From positions 31,785 to 37,273 of the forward strand of contig DHPI01000028.1 of the NCBI GenBank assembly GCA_002407865.1: 5,489 bases of DNA, written 5' to 3'. This document shows positions 1-5,439 of this stretch, one piece after another. Position 1 is the first letter of the stretch, and every line of letters begins with the position of its first letter. Source of the stretch: Spirochaetia bacterium UBA5368. Lineage in GTDB: Bacteria > Spirochaetota > UBA4802 > UBA5368. Under the pieces are notes generated by a model. It was not told where the DNA came from and did no database searches. It saw nothing but the letters and a program-made list of their open reading frames with translations. The position numbers and the translations under genes were made by a program.

Positions 1-199
1 AAAAAACAGGGGCCTTCTCAGGGAGGGATACGCGGCCGATATCACCGTCTTCGACCGGAATGCGGTACGGGACAATAATACGCTTACGAAGACGGATATG
101 GCGCCGTGGGGTATTGACGCTGTATTCATCAACGGCAGGCGCGTGCTTGATCAGGGCAAACCCGATCCGTCGATCCGGGCGGGTGTCGTGCTTGTGTAG
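1..199 (+). CDS. D-aminoacylase-type amidohydrolase, C-terminal end (partial)
   Basis: Open from the left edge in the frame that starts at base 2, giving 65 residues before a TAG at 197-199. The fragment begins KNRGLLREGYAADITVFD and continues with GIDAVFINGRRVLDQG and a final RAGVVLV. This is the usual C-terminal beta-sandwich end of the amidohydrolase superfamily: GxLxxGxxADxxVFD, then a VNGxxVxxxG strand, then RxGxVL. The combination with GID before the VNG strand is most typical of N-acyl-D-amino-acid deacylases (D-aminoacylases), which remove the acyl group from N-acyl-D-amino acids. The metal-binding TIM barrel lies outside the window, so substrate cannot be judged; a dihydropyrimidinase or other amidohydrolase is an alternative. 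The next gene follows on the same strand after 74 bases with no visible terminator, so co-transcription is possible. Family is fairly sure, substrate is not. Confidence 0.8.
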   Translation, partial: KNRGLLREGYAADITVFDRNAVRDNNTLTKTDMAPWGIDAVFINGRRVLDQGKPDPSIRAGVVLV

Positions 200-263
200 C
201 GTGACGAATTAGGAGTGATTGCAATACAAACCATGTTTCATACGGCGCGGAATTTTTAATGAC

Positions 264-267
264 GAGG
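264..267 (+). promoter_or_regulatory. ribosome binding site deciding the M20 start
   Basis: GAGG, within GACGAGG, lies 6 bases before the ATG at 274. It falls inside the coding sequence that would result from the ATG at 259, and that ATG is preceded only by AATTTTTA. This supports 274 (or the adjacent ATG at 277) as the real start. Confidence 0.6.
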
Positions 268-273
268 TATACA

Positions 274-1740
274 ATGATGAAAAAAAAGATAGGTGTTGCT
301 GTCGCGCTGCTTGCCGCTGTTGTTGCAGTCGTCGTACTGGTTCGCACCGCCCTGTTTACATCCATGCAGATGAAGGCGCAGACACCGCCGGAGATTCTGA
401 TTGACGCTGAAAAAGCAGCATCGCGGCTTGCCGGCGCGATACGATTTAAAACAATTTCGCAACAGGACCCGGCGAAATTCGACGGCAAGGAATTTCTCGC
501 ACTGCATACATATCTTGAAACAAGCTTTCCGAAACTACACGCGGCGCTGAAAAAGGAAACCGTCAATGGGTACAGTCTCCTGTACACATGGAAGGGATCC
601 GATCCGGGCGCGACGCCTGTGCTGCTCATGGGGCATCTCGACGTGGTTCTCGTGGAGCCGGGAACCGAAAACGCATGGAACTACGGGCCATTTTCGGGTG
701 ATATTGCCGAAGGATTTATATGGGGCAGGGGCTCATTGGACATAAAGGTTGTTGTTACCGGGGCAATGGAGGCGGTGGAATACCTGCTGGGAAAGGGATT
801 TGCCCCACGGCGCACGATATATCTTGCGTTCGGCCACGATGAGGAAATCGGCGGGCGCGGGGGCGCGATGAAAATCGCGGCGCTCCTCACGTCGCGCGGG
901 GTGCAGCTTGAATACGTACTCGATGAGGGGGGCTCGATTACCGATGGCGTTATTGCGGGAGTGTCGGCGCCGGTGGCCCTTGTCGGTATTGCTGAAAAGG
1001 GCTATCTCAGTCTGGATCTCTCGGCCACCGGCGAAGGAGGGCATTCCTCGATGCCGCCGCGGGAAACGACAGCGGGCATAGTGTGCACCGCAGTCAGCCG
1101 GCTTCAGGATACGCCGTTTTCGTCAAAATTTGGCGGCGTTGTGACGCAGATGTTCCGCTATATCGGCCCCGAAATGTCGTGTGGTAACCGGATTGTGCTT
1201 TCCAACATGTGGCTGTTCGGCGGAATTCTGAAATCGCAGCTTGCGAAATCGTCCGCAATGGCGGCCGTGATGCACACGACAATCGCACCGACGATGCTGG
1301 ATGGCAGCGTAAAGGATAACATATTGCCGGAGAAAGCGACAGCGGTCGTAAACTTTCGCATTCTCCCCGGGGAAAATTCGACCAGCGTTATTGAGCATGT
1401 CAAAAAGGCAATTGACGATCCGCGCGTGTCGATACAGCCGCTTGGGTACGTTGACGAGCCGTCGAGCGTGTCGGATATAGATTCCTGGGCGTTCAATTCG
1501 CTGCAAACGGTCATCAGCCAGTTGTTCCCCCGCGTCGTGGTGTCGCCGTATCTTGTGCTTGGCATCACCGATTCGCGCAACTATGCGTCGATCAGCAGAC
1601 AGGTGCTCCGTTTTACGCCCACGCTGCTCAAGGCCGATGATCTTGCGCGTATACATGGCACCAACGAAAGGATATCCGTGCTGAATTACGAACAATGCGT
1701 AAAGTTCTTTGCACAGCTTATTATGAGTTCGAACGGGTAG
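274..1740 (+). CDS. membrane-anchored M20 metallopeptidase, PM20D1-like (N-acyl-amino-acid hydrolase candidate)
   Basis: The protein has 488 residues from the ATG at 274, chosen because GAGG at 264-267 lies 6 bases upstream; the in-frame ATG at 259 would add MTRYT and has no good ribosome site. Residues 2-24 are a lysine-rich start plus a hydrophobic stretch, a signal anchor that would place the enzyme on the outer face of the membrane. Expected dizinc M20 residues, numbered from 274, are all present: GHLDVV (metal His121, catalytic-dyad Asp123), GRGSLDIK (bridging Asp156), GHDEEIGG (catalytic Glu190, metal Glu191), LDEGG (Asp217), GHSSMPP (lid-domain His257) and RIHGTNE (metal His461). The segments GHDEE..G, SRGVQL..VLDEGG, HSSxPP and TDSR match, as I remember them, vertebrate PM20D1 and yeast carboxypeptidase S, whose length (about 500) also fits. 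PM20D1 makes and breaks N-fatty-acyl amino acids; CPS1 is a Gly-X carboxypeptidase. Substrate here is inferred, with hydrolysis of N-acyl-L-amino acids favoured by the D-aminoacylase-like neighbour. Confidence 0.9.
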   Translation: MMKKKIGVAVALLAAVVAVVVLVRTALFTSMQMKAQTPPEILIDAEKAASRLAGAIRFKTISQQDPAKFDGKEFLALHTYLETSFPKLHAALKKETVNGYSLLYTWKGSDPGATPVLLMGHLDVVLVEPGTENAWNYGPFSGDIAEGFIWGRGSLDIKVVVTGAMEAVEYLLGKGFAPRRTIYLAFGHDEEIGGRGGAMKIAALLTSRGVQLEYVLDEGGSITDGVIAGVSAPVALVGIAEKGYLSLDLSATGEGGHSSMPPRETTAGIVCTAVSRLQDTPFSSKFGGVVTQMFRYIGPEMSCGNRIVLSNMWLFGGILKSQLAKSSAMAAVMHTTIAPTMLDGSVKDNILPEKATAVVNFRILPGENSTSVIEHVKKAIDDPRVSIQPLGYVDEPSSVSDIDSWAFNSLQTVISQLFPRVVVSPYLVLGITDSRNYASISRQVLRFTPTLLKADDLARIHGTNERISVLNYEQCVKFFAQLIMSSNG

Positions 1741-1875
1741 CGTGTCACAAACGGTGATGCGGTGAAAATACAATTGTACTGTTGATATCAAGGGGCCGGC
1801 CCCATTCAAATAGCGATACAGAGCGAGCAGTTTATCGATGTCGCCAAACGCCGCACAGCGTATCGGCGTATTCAT
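1741..1875 (-). pseudogene. possible 5' stump of a GNAT acetyltransferase gene
   Basis: On the minus strand an ATG at 1875 has GGAG at 1887-1884, 8 bases upstream, and opens a frame starting MNTPIRCAAFGDIDKLLAL, then YRYLNGAGPLIST. The pattern IRxAxxxDIDxLLxLYRxLNxxxPxLS resembles the first helix and loop of a common GNAT N-acetyltransferase group (compare LYRxLNPDDPxL). After about 32 residues the resemblance stops. The open frame then continues into the antisense of the M20 gene, with no acetyl-CoA-binding motif (Q/RxxGxG/A) seen in this interval. I read this as a truncated remnant left where the M20 3' end was joined. The NTPIRCAAFGDIDKLL part could also be an ankyrin-repeat fragment, or the likeness could be accidental. 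This rests on pattern memory alone. Confidence 0.3.
1769..1803. repeat. cluster of three perfect palindromes
   Basis: Three even, perfect palindromes stand almost end to end just after the M20 stop: TACAATTGTA at 1769-1778, TTGATATCAA at 1782-1791 and GGGGCCGGCCCC at 1792-1803. The last two abut. None is followed by a T-run, so this is not a normal intrinsic terminator. They sit in the M20/ZIP convergent interval and inside the putative decayed gene on the minus strand. Role unknown; protein binding sites, a recombination scar or chance are all possible. Confidence 0.6.
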
Positions 1876-1899
1876 CGCGGAAACTCCATGCGGTCTTGC

Positions 1900-1922
1900 G
1901 CATGCGCGTGAAACACGCATGC
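1900..1922. repeat. bulged hairpin downstream of the ZIP gene
   Basis: GCAT-GC-GCGTG pairs with CACGCATGC around an AAA loop: 9 base pairs with a 2-base bulge at 1904-1905. On the minus strand it begins 16 bases after the ZIP stop codon. It lacks a U-tract, so it could stabilise the 3' end or assist termination but is not a canonical terminator. Confidence 0.3.
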
Positions 1923-1938
1923 CTTTGACTGACGGGCG

Positions 1939-2754
1939 CTATCCCAGCGCGACATCAAGAAACATCATCACGGCAAAGCCGGCCATTGCGCCGATAGTCG
2001 ACATATCGGTCTCGTTTCCCGATTGCGATTCGGGGATAAGCTCTTCCACGACGACGAACATCATCGCGCCGGCGGCGAATGACAGCGCGTACGGAAGCAC
2101 CGGCTTGACCAGCAACACCATAAACGCCCCAAAAATGCCGGCGACCGGTTCGACAAATCCGGATAACTGGCCGTACCAGAAAGCCCTGAACCTTGAAAAA
2201 CCTTCGCGCCGCAGCGGGATCGAAACCGCGGCCCCTTCCGGAAAGTTTTGCAGCCCGATTCCGAATGCGAGCGCCATCGCCCCGCCGAGCGCGCCGGGAG
2301 CCATTGTGCCGCCGAGTGCGCCAAACGCCACGCCGACCGCGAGCCCCTCGGGGATGTTGTGGAGCGTAATCGCCAGAACAAGCAGCACGCTCCGCTGCCA
2401 CGATGTTTTTATTCCCTCGGCCCTGTCGGTGGGAAGTCCCATGTGCAGATGGGGCAATATTCTGTCAATCAGATATAGAAATCCTCCGCCGCAGAGAAAT
2501 CCTACAAGCGCGGGCATCCAGGCGATGCCGCCGTGAGATGCCTCCATTTCTATTGCGGGTTGCAGCAGCGACCAGAAACTCGCGGCGATCATGACACCGG
2601 CAGCGAATCCGAGCATGGCGTTCAGTATTTTTTTATTTATCGCTTTGAAAAAAAACACCATTGAAGAACCGAGGGCTGTTGCAGCCCACGTGAATATGGT
2701 GGCAAAGAGGGCCAGCAAAACCGGATTTTGTGATTTCAACAGCTCTATATTCAT
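1939..2754 (-). CDS. ZIP family divalent metal transporter (GufA type)
   Basis: An integral inner-membrane protein of 271 residues from the ATG at 2754, moving divalent metal such as zinc, iron or manganese, usually inward. About eight hydrophobic segments are visible, with a histidine-containing loop (LPHLHMG, residues 100-106) between the third and fourth. The fourth helix carries HNIPEG (His132, Asn133, Glu136) and the fifth carries QNFPEG (Gln169, Asn170, Glu173). These paired motifs form the binuclear metal site in ZIP proteins, and the Gln in the second motif is the GufA/BbZIP form rather than the HNxPEG of ZupT. A later VVVEELIPE (Glu237, Glu238) is also typical. An in-frame TTG at 2787 would add 11 polar residues (KDYTRIERTG after the start) that do not look like family sequence; neither start has a strong Shine-Dalgarno site. 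The gene is divergent from the TetR gene and convergent with the M20 gene. Metal specificity cannot be read from sequence. Confidence 0.92.
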   Translation of the reverse strand: MNIELLKSQNPVLLALFATIFTWAATALGSSMVFFFKAINKKILNAMLGFAAGVMIAASFWSLLQPAIEMEASHGGIAWMPALVGFLCGGGFLYLIDRILPHLHMGLPTDRAEGIKTSWQRSVLLVLAITLHNIPEGLAVGVAFGALGGTMAPGALGGAMALAFGIGLQNFPEGAAVSIPLRREGFSRFRAFWYGQLSGFVEPVAGIFGAFMVLLVKPVLPYALSFAAGAMMFVVVEELIPESQSGNETDMSTIGAMAGFAVMMFLDVALG

Positions 2755-2787
2755 GCCAGTTCGTTCGATACGTGTATAATCTTTCAA

Positions 2788-2800
2788 ATGATTTAATCAT
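2788..2800. promoter_or_regulatory. 13-bp palindrome upstream of the ZIP gene (possible operator)
   Basis: ATGATT-T-AATCAT is a perfect inverted repeat with one central base, 34-46 bases before the ZIP ATG at 2754 and thus where its promoter should be. The shape (ATGAT...ATCAT, AT-rich) loosely recalls Fur-family boxes, which would make sense for a metal transporter, but it is shorter than a full 19-bp Fur box. Function is inferred from position only. Confidence 0.35.
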
Positions 2801-2870
2801 CGATTGCGAAAATTTCAATCAATAATTTGTTCGCTTCGTTGATGCGGCTGTTGGTGGCGGGATAAAATGC

Positions 2871-2899
2871 TTGACAAGGTGGCAAAATTAGAATATTTG
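2871..2899 (+). promoter_or_regulatory. sigma-70-type promoter of the TetR operon
   Basis: A perfect -35 hexamer TTGACA lies at 2871-2876. After exactly 17 bases comes a weak -10, TATTTG, at 2894-2899, which gives a start site near 2906 and a leader of about 33 bases. The -10 is the inner end of the left arm of the inverted repeat at 2886-2924, so a bound repressor would block it. The -10 assignment is less sure than the -35. Confidence 0.6.
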
Positions 2900-2924
2900 A
2901 ATAAATAATGCAAATATTCTAATT
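2886..2924. promoter_or_regulatory. long inverted-repeat operator, probable TetR autoregulatory site
   Basis: Left arm AATTAGAATATTTG (2886-2899) and right arm CAAATATTCTAATT (2911-2924) are perfect 14-base complements separated by 11 bases (2900-2910). The repeat covers the -10 and predicted start of the TetR promoter and ends 14 bases before the TetR ATG. TetR-family repressors bind such dyads as dimers and normally repress their own gene. The arms are 25 bases apart centre to centre, more than two helix turns, and each arm holds a near-palindrome related to AGAATATTCT, so two dimers (as QacR binds its long IR1 site) are conceivable. A TTCTAA motif is repeated just beyond at 2924-2929. Confidence 0.8.
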
Positions 2925-2938
2925 CTAAAACGAGTGCG

Positions 2939-3556
2939 ATGACACGCGACGAAAAAGAAAAAAGAATCCTCGATGCCGCATTAAAGCTTTTTGCCCGCTA
3001 CGGGTATAAAAAAACCACGCTGGAGGATGTTGCCGCGGCGGCGGACATGACGAAAAGCAATATTTACTTCTACGTGAAGGATAAGCGCGATCTCTACGAA
3101 AAGACCGTCGGCAATGCCCTTTCGCAGTGGCGGGATATCGTATCGGATGCCGTGAATGCCGAATCCGATGTTGTGAATAAATTCCGTGTGATGGCGACCG
3201 GGTCGTTCGAATATCTGATACGTCATAGCGACCTGCGGGCCATACTCGTGAACGACCCCGGTATTTTTTCGCTTACACCGGGGGAAGACCGGTTTTACGA
3301 AATCAACCGGGGCGCTGTGCGAATAATCTTCGATATTCTGAAAACGGGCGTTTCCCGGAAGGTGTTTTATCCGGTGGACATTCACCATATGTCCGAATTT
3401 CTTTTTTCCGTCTATATCATGTTTTTGATCAGGACGTATGTAAAATCCGAAGGGAGAAGCGCCGCGAAAATGTATGAAGAAGGCTTGAACCTGGCCATAC
3501 GCGGGTTGTGTTCACGCGACTATAATCGGCGCCCCGATGACGGGCATCCGAAATAG
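2939..3556 (+). CDS. TetR family transcriptional regulator
   Basis: A protein of 205 residues, the usual TetR length. The N-terminal DNA-binding domain is clear: KRILDAALKLFARYGYKKTTLEDVA, then AAADMTKSNIYFYVKDKRDLYEKTV. The helix-turn-helix spans about residues 26-47, with the YFYVKDKRDL version of the family's YxHFxxKexL signature. The C-terminal two thirds are predicted helical and form the ligand and dimer domain; I do not recognise a ligand subclass. The ATG at 2939 is preceded only by a weak GAG at 2932-2934, which would suit low expression of a repressor. The gene has its own promoter and a long inverted repeat immediately upstream, consistent with autorepression. It is followed after 25 bases by a membrane-protein gene with a strong ribosome site, so the regulator and membrane protein are probably one operon, and the membrane protein is the prime candidate target. 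Confidence 0.93.
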   Translation: MTRDEKEKRILDAALKLFARYGYKKTTLEDVAAAADMTKSNIYFYVKDKRDLYEKTVGNALSQWRDIVSDAVNAESDVVNKFRVMATGSFEYLIRHSDLRAILVNDPGIFSLTPGEDRFYEINRGAVRIIFDILKTGVSRKVFYPVDIHHMSEFLFSVYIMFLIRTYVKSEGRSAAKMYEEGLNLAIRGLCSRDYNRRPDDGHPK

Positions 3557-3570
3557 AATAAACAAGTAAC

Positions 3571-3576
3571 AGGAGG
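3571..3576 (+). promoter_or_regulatory. strong Shine-Dalgarno of the membrane-protein gene
   Basis: Consensus AGGAGG sits 5 bases before the ATG at 3582, within the 25-base gap after the TetR stop. It contrasts with the weak ribosome site of the TetR gene and implies that the second gene is translated at a much higher level from the shared message. Confidence 0.75.
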
Positions 3577-3581
3577 GTCGT

Positions 3582-4235
3582 ATGACTGAAGCCACTGTGA
3601 AAGCCTTAACCGGGTTGCGCGACATTACCATGCTAAAATGGTATGTTATCCCGCTGCTTGCGATCGTGTTCTATATTTACACGAAAGAAATCAAGGACGC
3701 GAAAAAGACCGGCAACTGGAACGCCGTGCTTGCGGGGTTGACCATCTTCGGAGTGGATTTTTTCAACGAGACGTGGAACGGCTGGGTGATGCACCTGACG
3801 CAGTACTCGGCGTTCTGGACCACGCCGGGCGACACGGCGCTTCGCACGATGGTCGGATGGAACATCGAGATTATGTTCATGTTTCTGCTGGTCGGCATTA
3901 TTTTTTATCACACCCTTTCTGAAAGCACCACGGAGAAAATCCTTGGCGTTCCCGAAAAGTGGTTCTGGGCGGTTTCATATTCCGCGTTCTGCGTGTTTGT
4001 GGAATGCTTGCTCAATATCGGCGGCCACCTCGTATGGGAATACCCCTTCTGGAAACTTTCGTTCGGCGGTGTGTGGCTGATTTTCCTTATCGGCTATTTT
4101 CACTTTTTCTGCTTTGCGATACTTGTTATCAGCCTGAAAAAAATGAAAAGCAAACTGATAACGGTCGGGATCATCTATGCCGTGCCGGTAATAATGAATT
4201 GCCTTGCGCTTGGCTTCCTGGGCTGGAAATACTGA
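3582..4235 (+). CDS. unrecognised six-helix integral membrane protein in TetR operon
   Basis: A protein of 217 residues that I cannot assign to a named family. Hydrophobic segments lie at about residues 19-34, 47-66, 95-112, 127-147, 162-185 and 192-213, with no signal peptide and few long loops. Basic clusters (KEIKDAKK at 35-42, LKKMKSK at 185-191) suggest that the loops after helices 1 and 5 are cytoplasmic. Polar and acidic residues lie in or near the helices: Asp59, Asn62, Glu63 and Asn66 in FGVDFFNETWNGW, Asn94 and Glu96 in GWNIEIMF, Glu141 in VECLLNIGG, Glu153 in VWEYPFW and His174 in GYFHFF. This looks like an active site or ion/substrate path rather than a plain structural protein, so a small membrane enzyme or transporter is plausible. 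Real coding is supported by the AGGAGG at 3571-3576, the operon position behind TetR and the terminator downstream. No function should be assigned from this alone. Confidence 0.88.
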   Translation: MTEATVKALTGLRDITMLKWYVIPLLAIVFYIYTKEIKDAKKTGNWNAVLAGLTIFGVDFFNETWNGWVMHLTQYSAFWTTPGDTALRTMVGWNIEIMFMFLLVGIIFYHTLSESTTEKILGVPEKWFWAVSYSAFCVFVECLLNIGGHLVWEYPFWKLSFGGVWLIFLIGYFHFFCFAILVISLKKMKSKLITVGIIYAVPVIMNCLALGFLGWKY

Positions 4236-4238
4236 TTG

Positions 4239-4281
4239 CCGCGCCTGCGCGGATTGACCGCGATGCGCGTATGCAGCGCAT
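4239..4281. repeat. two small GC-rich hairpins after the membrane-protein gene
   Basis: CCGCG-CCTG-CGCGG (4239-4252) starts 3 bases after the stop codon at 4233-4235, and ATGCGC-GTATGCA-GCGCAT is at 4263-4281. Neither has a following T-run. They lie in the 3' untranslated part of the operon and may only slow 3' decay. I see nothing else in 4236-4354. Confidence 0.3.
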
Positions 4282-4354
4282 GATGTATGACCGAGCACGA
4301 CTACGAGGTTCAATCGATACGACATGCCACGAACAAAAGTGTGTGCGTTAAATA

Positions 4355-4382
4355 AAAAAGGCCGGCAGTCGCCGGCCTTTTT
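4355..4382. terminator. bidirectional intrinsic terminator
   Basis: AAAAAGGCCGGC (4355-4366), loop AGTC (4367-4370) and GCCGGCCTTTTT (4371-4382) make a perfect 12-bp stem with a 7-bp GC core and an A-run/T-run on the two sides, so it works read either way. It ends 9 bases from the stop codon of the minus-strand crotonase-family gene and lies about 120 bases after the membrane-protein gene, serving both convergent units. Confidence 0.93.
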
Positions 4383-4391
4383 ACGGCAGGG

Positions 4392-5147
4392 TTAAAGGGC
4401 AGTAAACATGAAGATCGGCGCTTTTCCTTCTTTTTCATTGTCGGGATTATACGAGTAGTACGCCGGGTCTTCGTTTTCCATTTTATCAACAATATGTTTG
4501 TAGGTTCTTCGTTTCATCTCCGCGAGGGTGTTTCGCGATTTCTGGAATGTCTTCCCGAACGCGACCGCTTCTTTTAGCGTTTCTTCCGCGTTGGGACACG
4601 CCTTAATAATTACGTTGTATTTTTCAAGCTCGGCCGCGCCGACTCTTTCGGCCGACCATTTCATGCGGATGAAAAGGTGATAGGGCATTATCCTTTTCAT
4701 CCACTCGATCATCGAGGGCGCGAACTGAATGCCGAGGTCGATTTCAGGGAAGCAGAAATATCCCCTGTCCGATCTCATGAACCTGAAGTCGCACGCGCCG
4801 GCGAGCATCGCGCCGTTGCCGAAGGCGTGGCCGTTTATCGCCGCGATTGTCGGCACGGGAGACATGAGCATAGCTTTGAAAACCTCGCCGTTTCTGAAAA
4901 GCCATTTGCTGATACCGGGATAATCGTTCGCCTGCTGGGCCTTCATCATCCATCCAAGGTCGACGCCGAGGCAGAAATTTTTTGGATCGCTTGAAGTCAG
5001 AACGATGGCTTTTATGTCCTTGTCTGCGAGGATGGCGTCATATGTGGAGAGCATTGCCTCCGCCCATTCGGGGTTGTTCCTGTTTTCGCCATTGTTCATT
5101 ATCATTATAGCGACGGTTTCGTCCTTTTTCCATTCAACTATGGCCAT
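4392..5147 (-). CDS. enoyl-CoA hydratase/isomerase (crotonase) family protein, isomerase-like
   Basis: A protein of 251 residues, normal length for the family, with AGGAGG 4 bases before the ATG (plus-strand 5152-5157). It should act on acyl-CoA thioesters in the cytoplasm. The first oxyanion-hole segment is KNFCLGVDLGWM (56-67), the second is INGHAFGNGAMLAGACDFRF (104-123), and FPEIDLGI (133-140) holds the family's second glutamate. Against hydratases, the Glu of GGGCELA (Glu144 of rat crotonase) is replaced by Met114 in GNGAMLA, while the other (Glu164) is kept as Glu135. A single glutamate at that place is the arrangement of delta3-delta2-enoyl-CoA isomerases, which also share the CDxRxM..DRG..xxxE.xLGI pattern. 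Isomerisation of unsaturated acyl-CoAs is therefore more likely than hydration, although other crotonase activities remain possible. It is the last gene before the shared terminator. Confidence 0.92.
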   Translation of the reverse strand: MAIVEWKKDETVAIMIMNNGENRNNPEWAEAMLSTYDAILADKDIKAIVLTSSDPKNFCLGVDLGWMMKAQQANDYPGISKWLFRNGEVFKAMLMSPVPTIAAINGHAFGNGAMLAGACDFRFMRSDRGYFCFPEIDLGIQFAPSMIEWMKRIMPYHLFIRMKWSAERVGAAELEKYNVIIKACPNAEETLKEAVAFGKTFQKSRNTLAEMKRRTYKHIVDKMENEDPAYYSYNPDNEKEGKAPIFMFTAL

Positions 5148-5151
5148 ACAG

Positions 5152-5172
5152 CCTCCTTGAAAATAATTTATA
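5152..5172 (-). promoter_or_regulatory. possible promoter -10 and Shine-Dalgarno of the crotonase-family gene
   Basis: On the minus strand TATAAA (5172 to 5167) lies inside the perfect 12-bp palindrome AATTTATAAATT (5165-5176). It is followed by the AGGAGG site (5157 to 5152) and then the ATG at 5147. A transcript from this -10 would have a leader of only about 13 bases. No good -35 is seen at the right distance, so the promoter is weakly supported, while the ribosome site is strong. Confidence 0.4.
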
Positions 5173-5439
5173 AATTCAACCTGGACGTGTTACATCATCC
5201 ATGGTTTTTTGCTTTTTTTAAAATCGCGCCTGGTGCGGGCGCCCTTCATTTTCCACGGACGGCATTAAAACTGCCGCCGTGTGTTCATACTGTAGTGGTT
5301 TGGCCGTATTCGTCAACATAAAATACTGAAACGCATCGGGCAACGCTCCCGCACACATGCGTGAACAATCAATCCGCGAATTTTTCACATGTGCGGGGCA
5401 GCACTGTAATTAAATGCGGCGTGTCCGATCCTTTCAGGA
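5173..5439. other. non-coding interval with imperfect hairpins
   Basis: I find no convincing gene here on either strand. Three fold-back structures are visible. At 5226-5242, GCGCC/GGCGC encloses 7 bases. At 5254-5281, CACGG-A-CGGC pairs with GCCGCCGTG: 9 pairs, one bulged A, 9-base loop. At 5348-5397, CCCGCACA...TG...TGAA pairs with TTCACATGTGCGGG: 14 pairs, two 2-base bulges, 18-base loop. None ends in a clear T-run, though on the minus strand the first is followed by GATTTTA. The interval could be a leader for the crotonase-family gene, the 3' end of an upstream minus-strand gene, or both. Confidence 0.4.

Noticed and set aside
233..259. Tiny open frame ATG TTT CAT... before the M20 gene
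   Set aside because: It has only eight codons, its nearest AGGAG is 17 bases away, and it has no feature of a known leader peptide.
1792..1803. GGGGCCGGCCCC as a terminator for the M20 gene
   Set aside because: With no loop bases it cannot form a normal hairpin, and no T-run follows on either strand.
1123..1872. Long minus-strand open frame across the 3' half of the M20 gene
   Set aside because: Apart from its first residues near 1875 it is the antisense of a well-supported metallopeptidase and shows no family motif, so it is not called as a gene.
1838..2536. Plus-strand open frame of 232 codons opposite the ZIP gene
   Set aside because: The translation is rich in Ser, Pro and Ala with no motifs, typical of antisense to a GC-rich membrane-protein gene; the ZIP reading has clear HNIPEG and QNFPEG motifs.
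2775..2780. Plus-strand TATAAT as the -10 of the TetR gene
   Set aside because: It is about 160 bases from the TetR start, inside the ZIP 5' region, has no -35 at the right distance, and a better-placed TTGACA exists at 2871.
3959..4351. Plus-strand open frame of 130 codons overlapping the membrane-protein gene and running past its end
   Set aside because: It lacks a ribosome site, is Cys/Arg-rich and lies in another frame of a gene with AGGAGG and coherent membrane helices.
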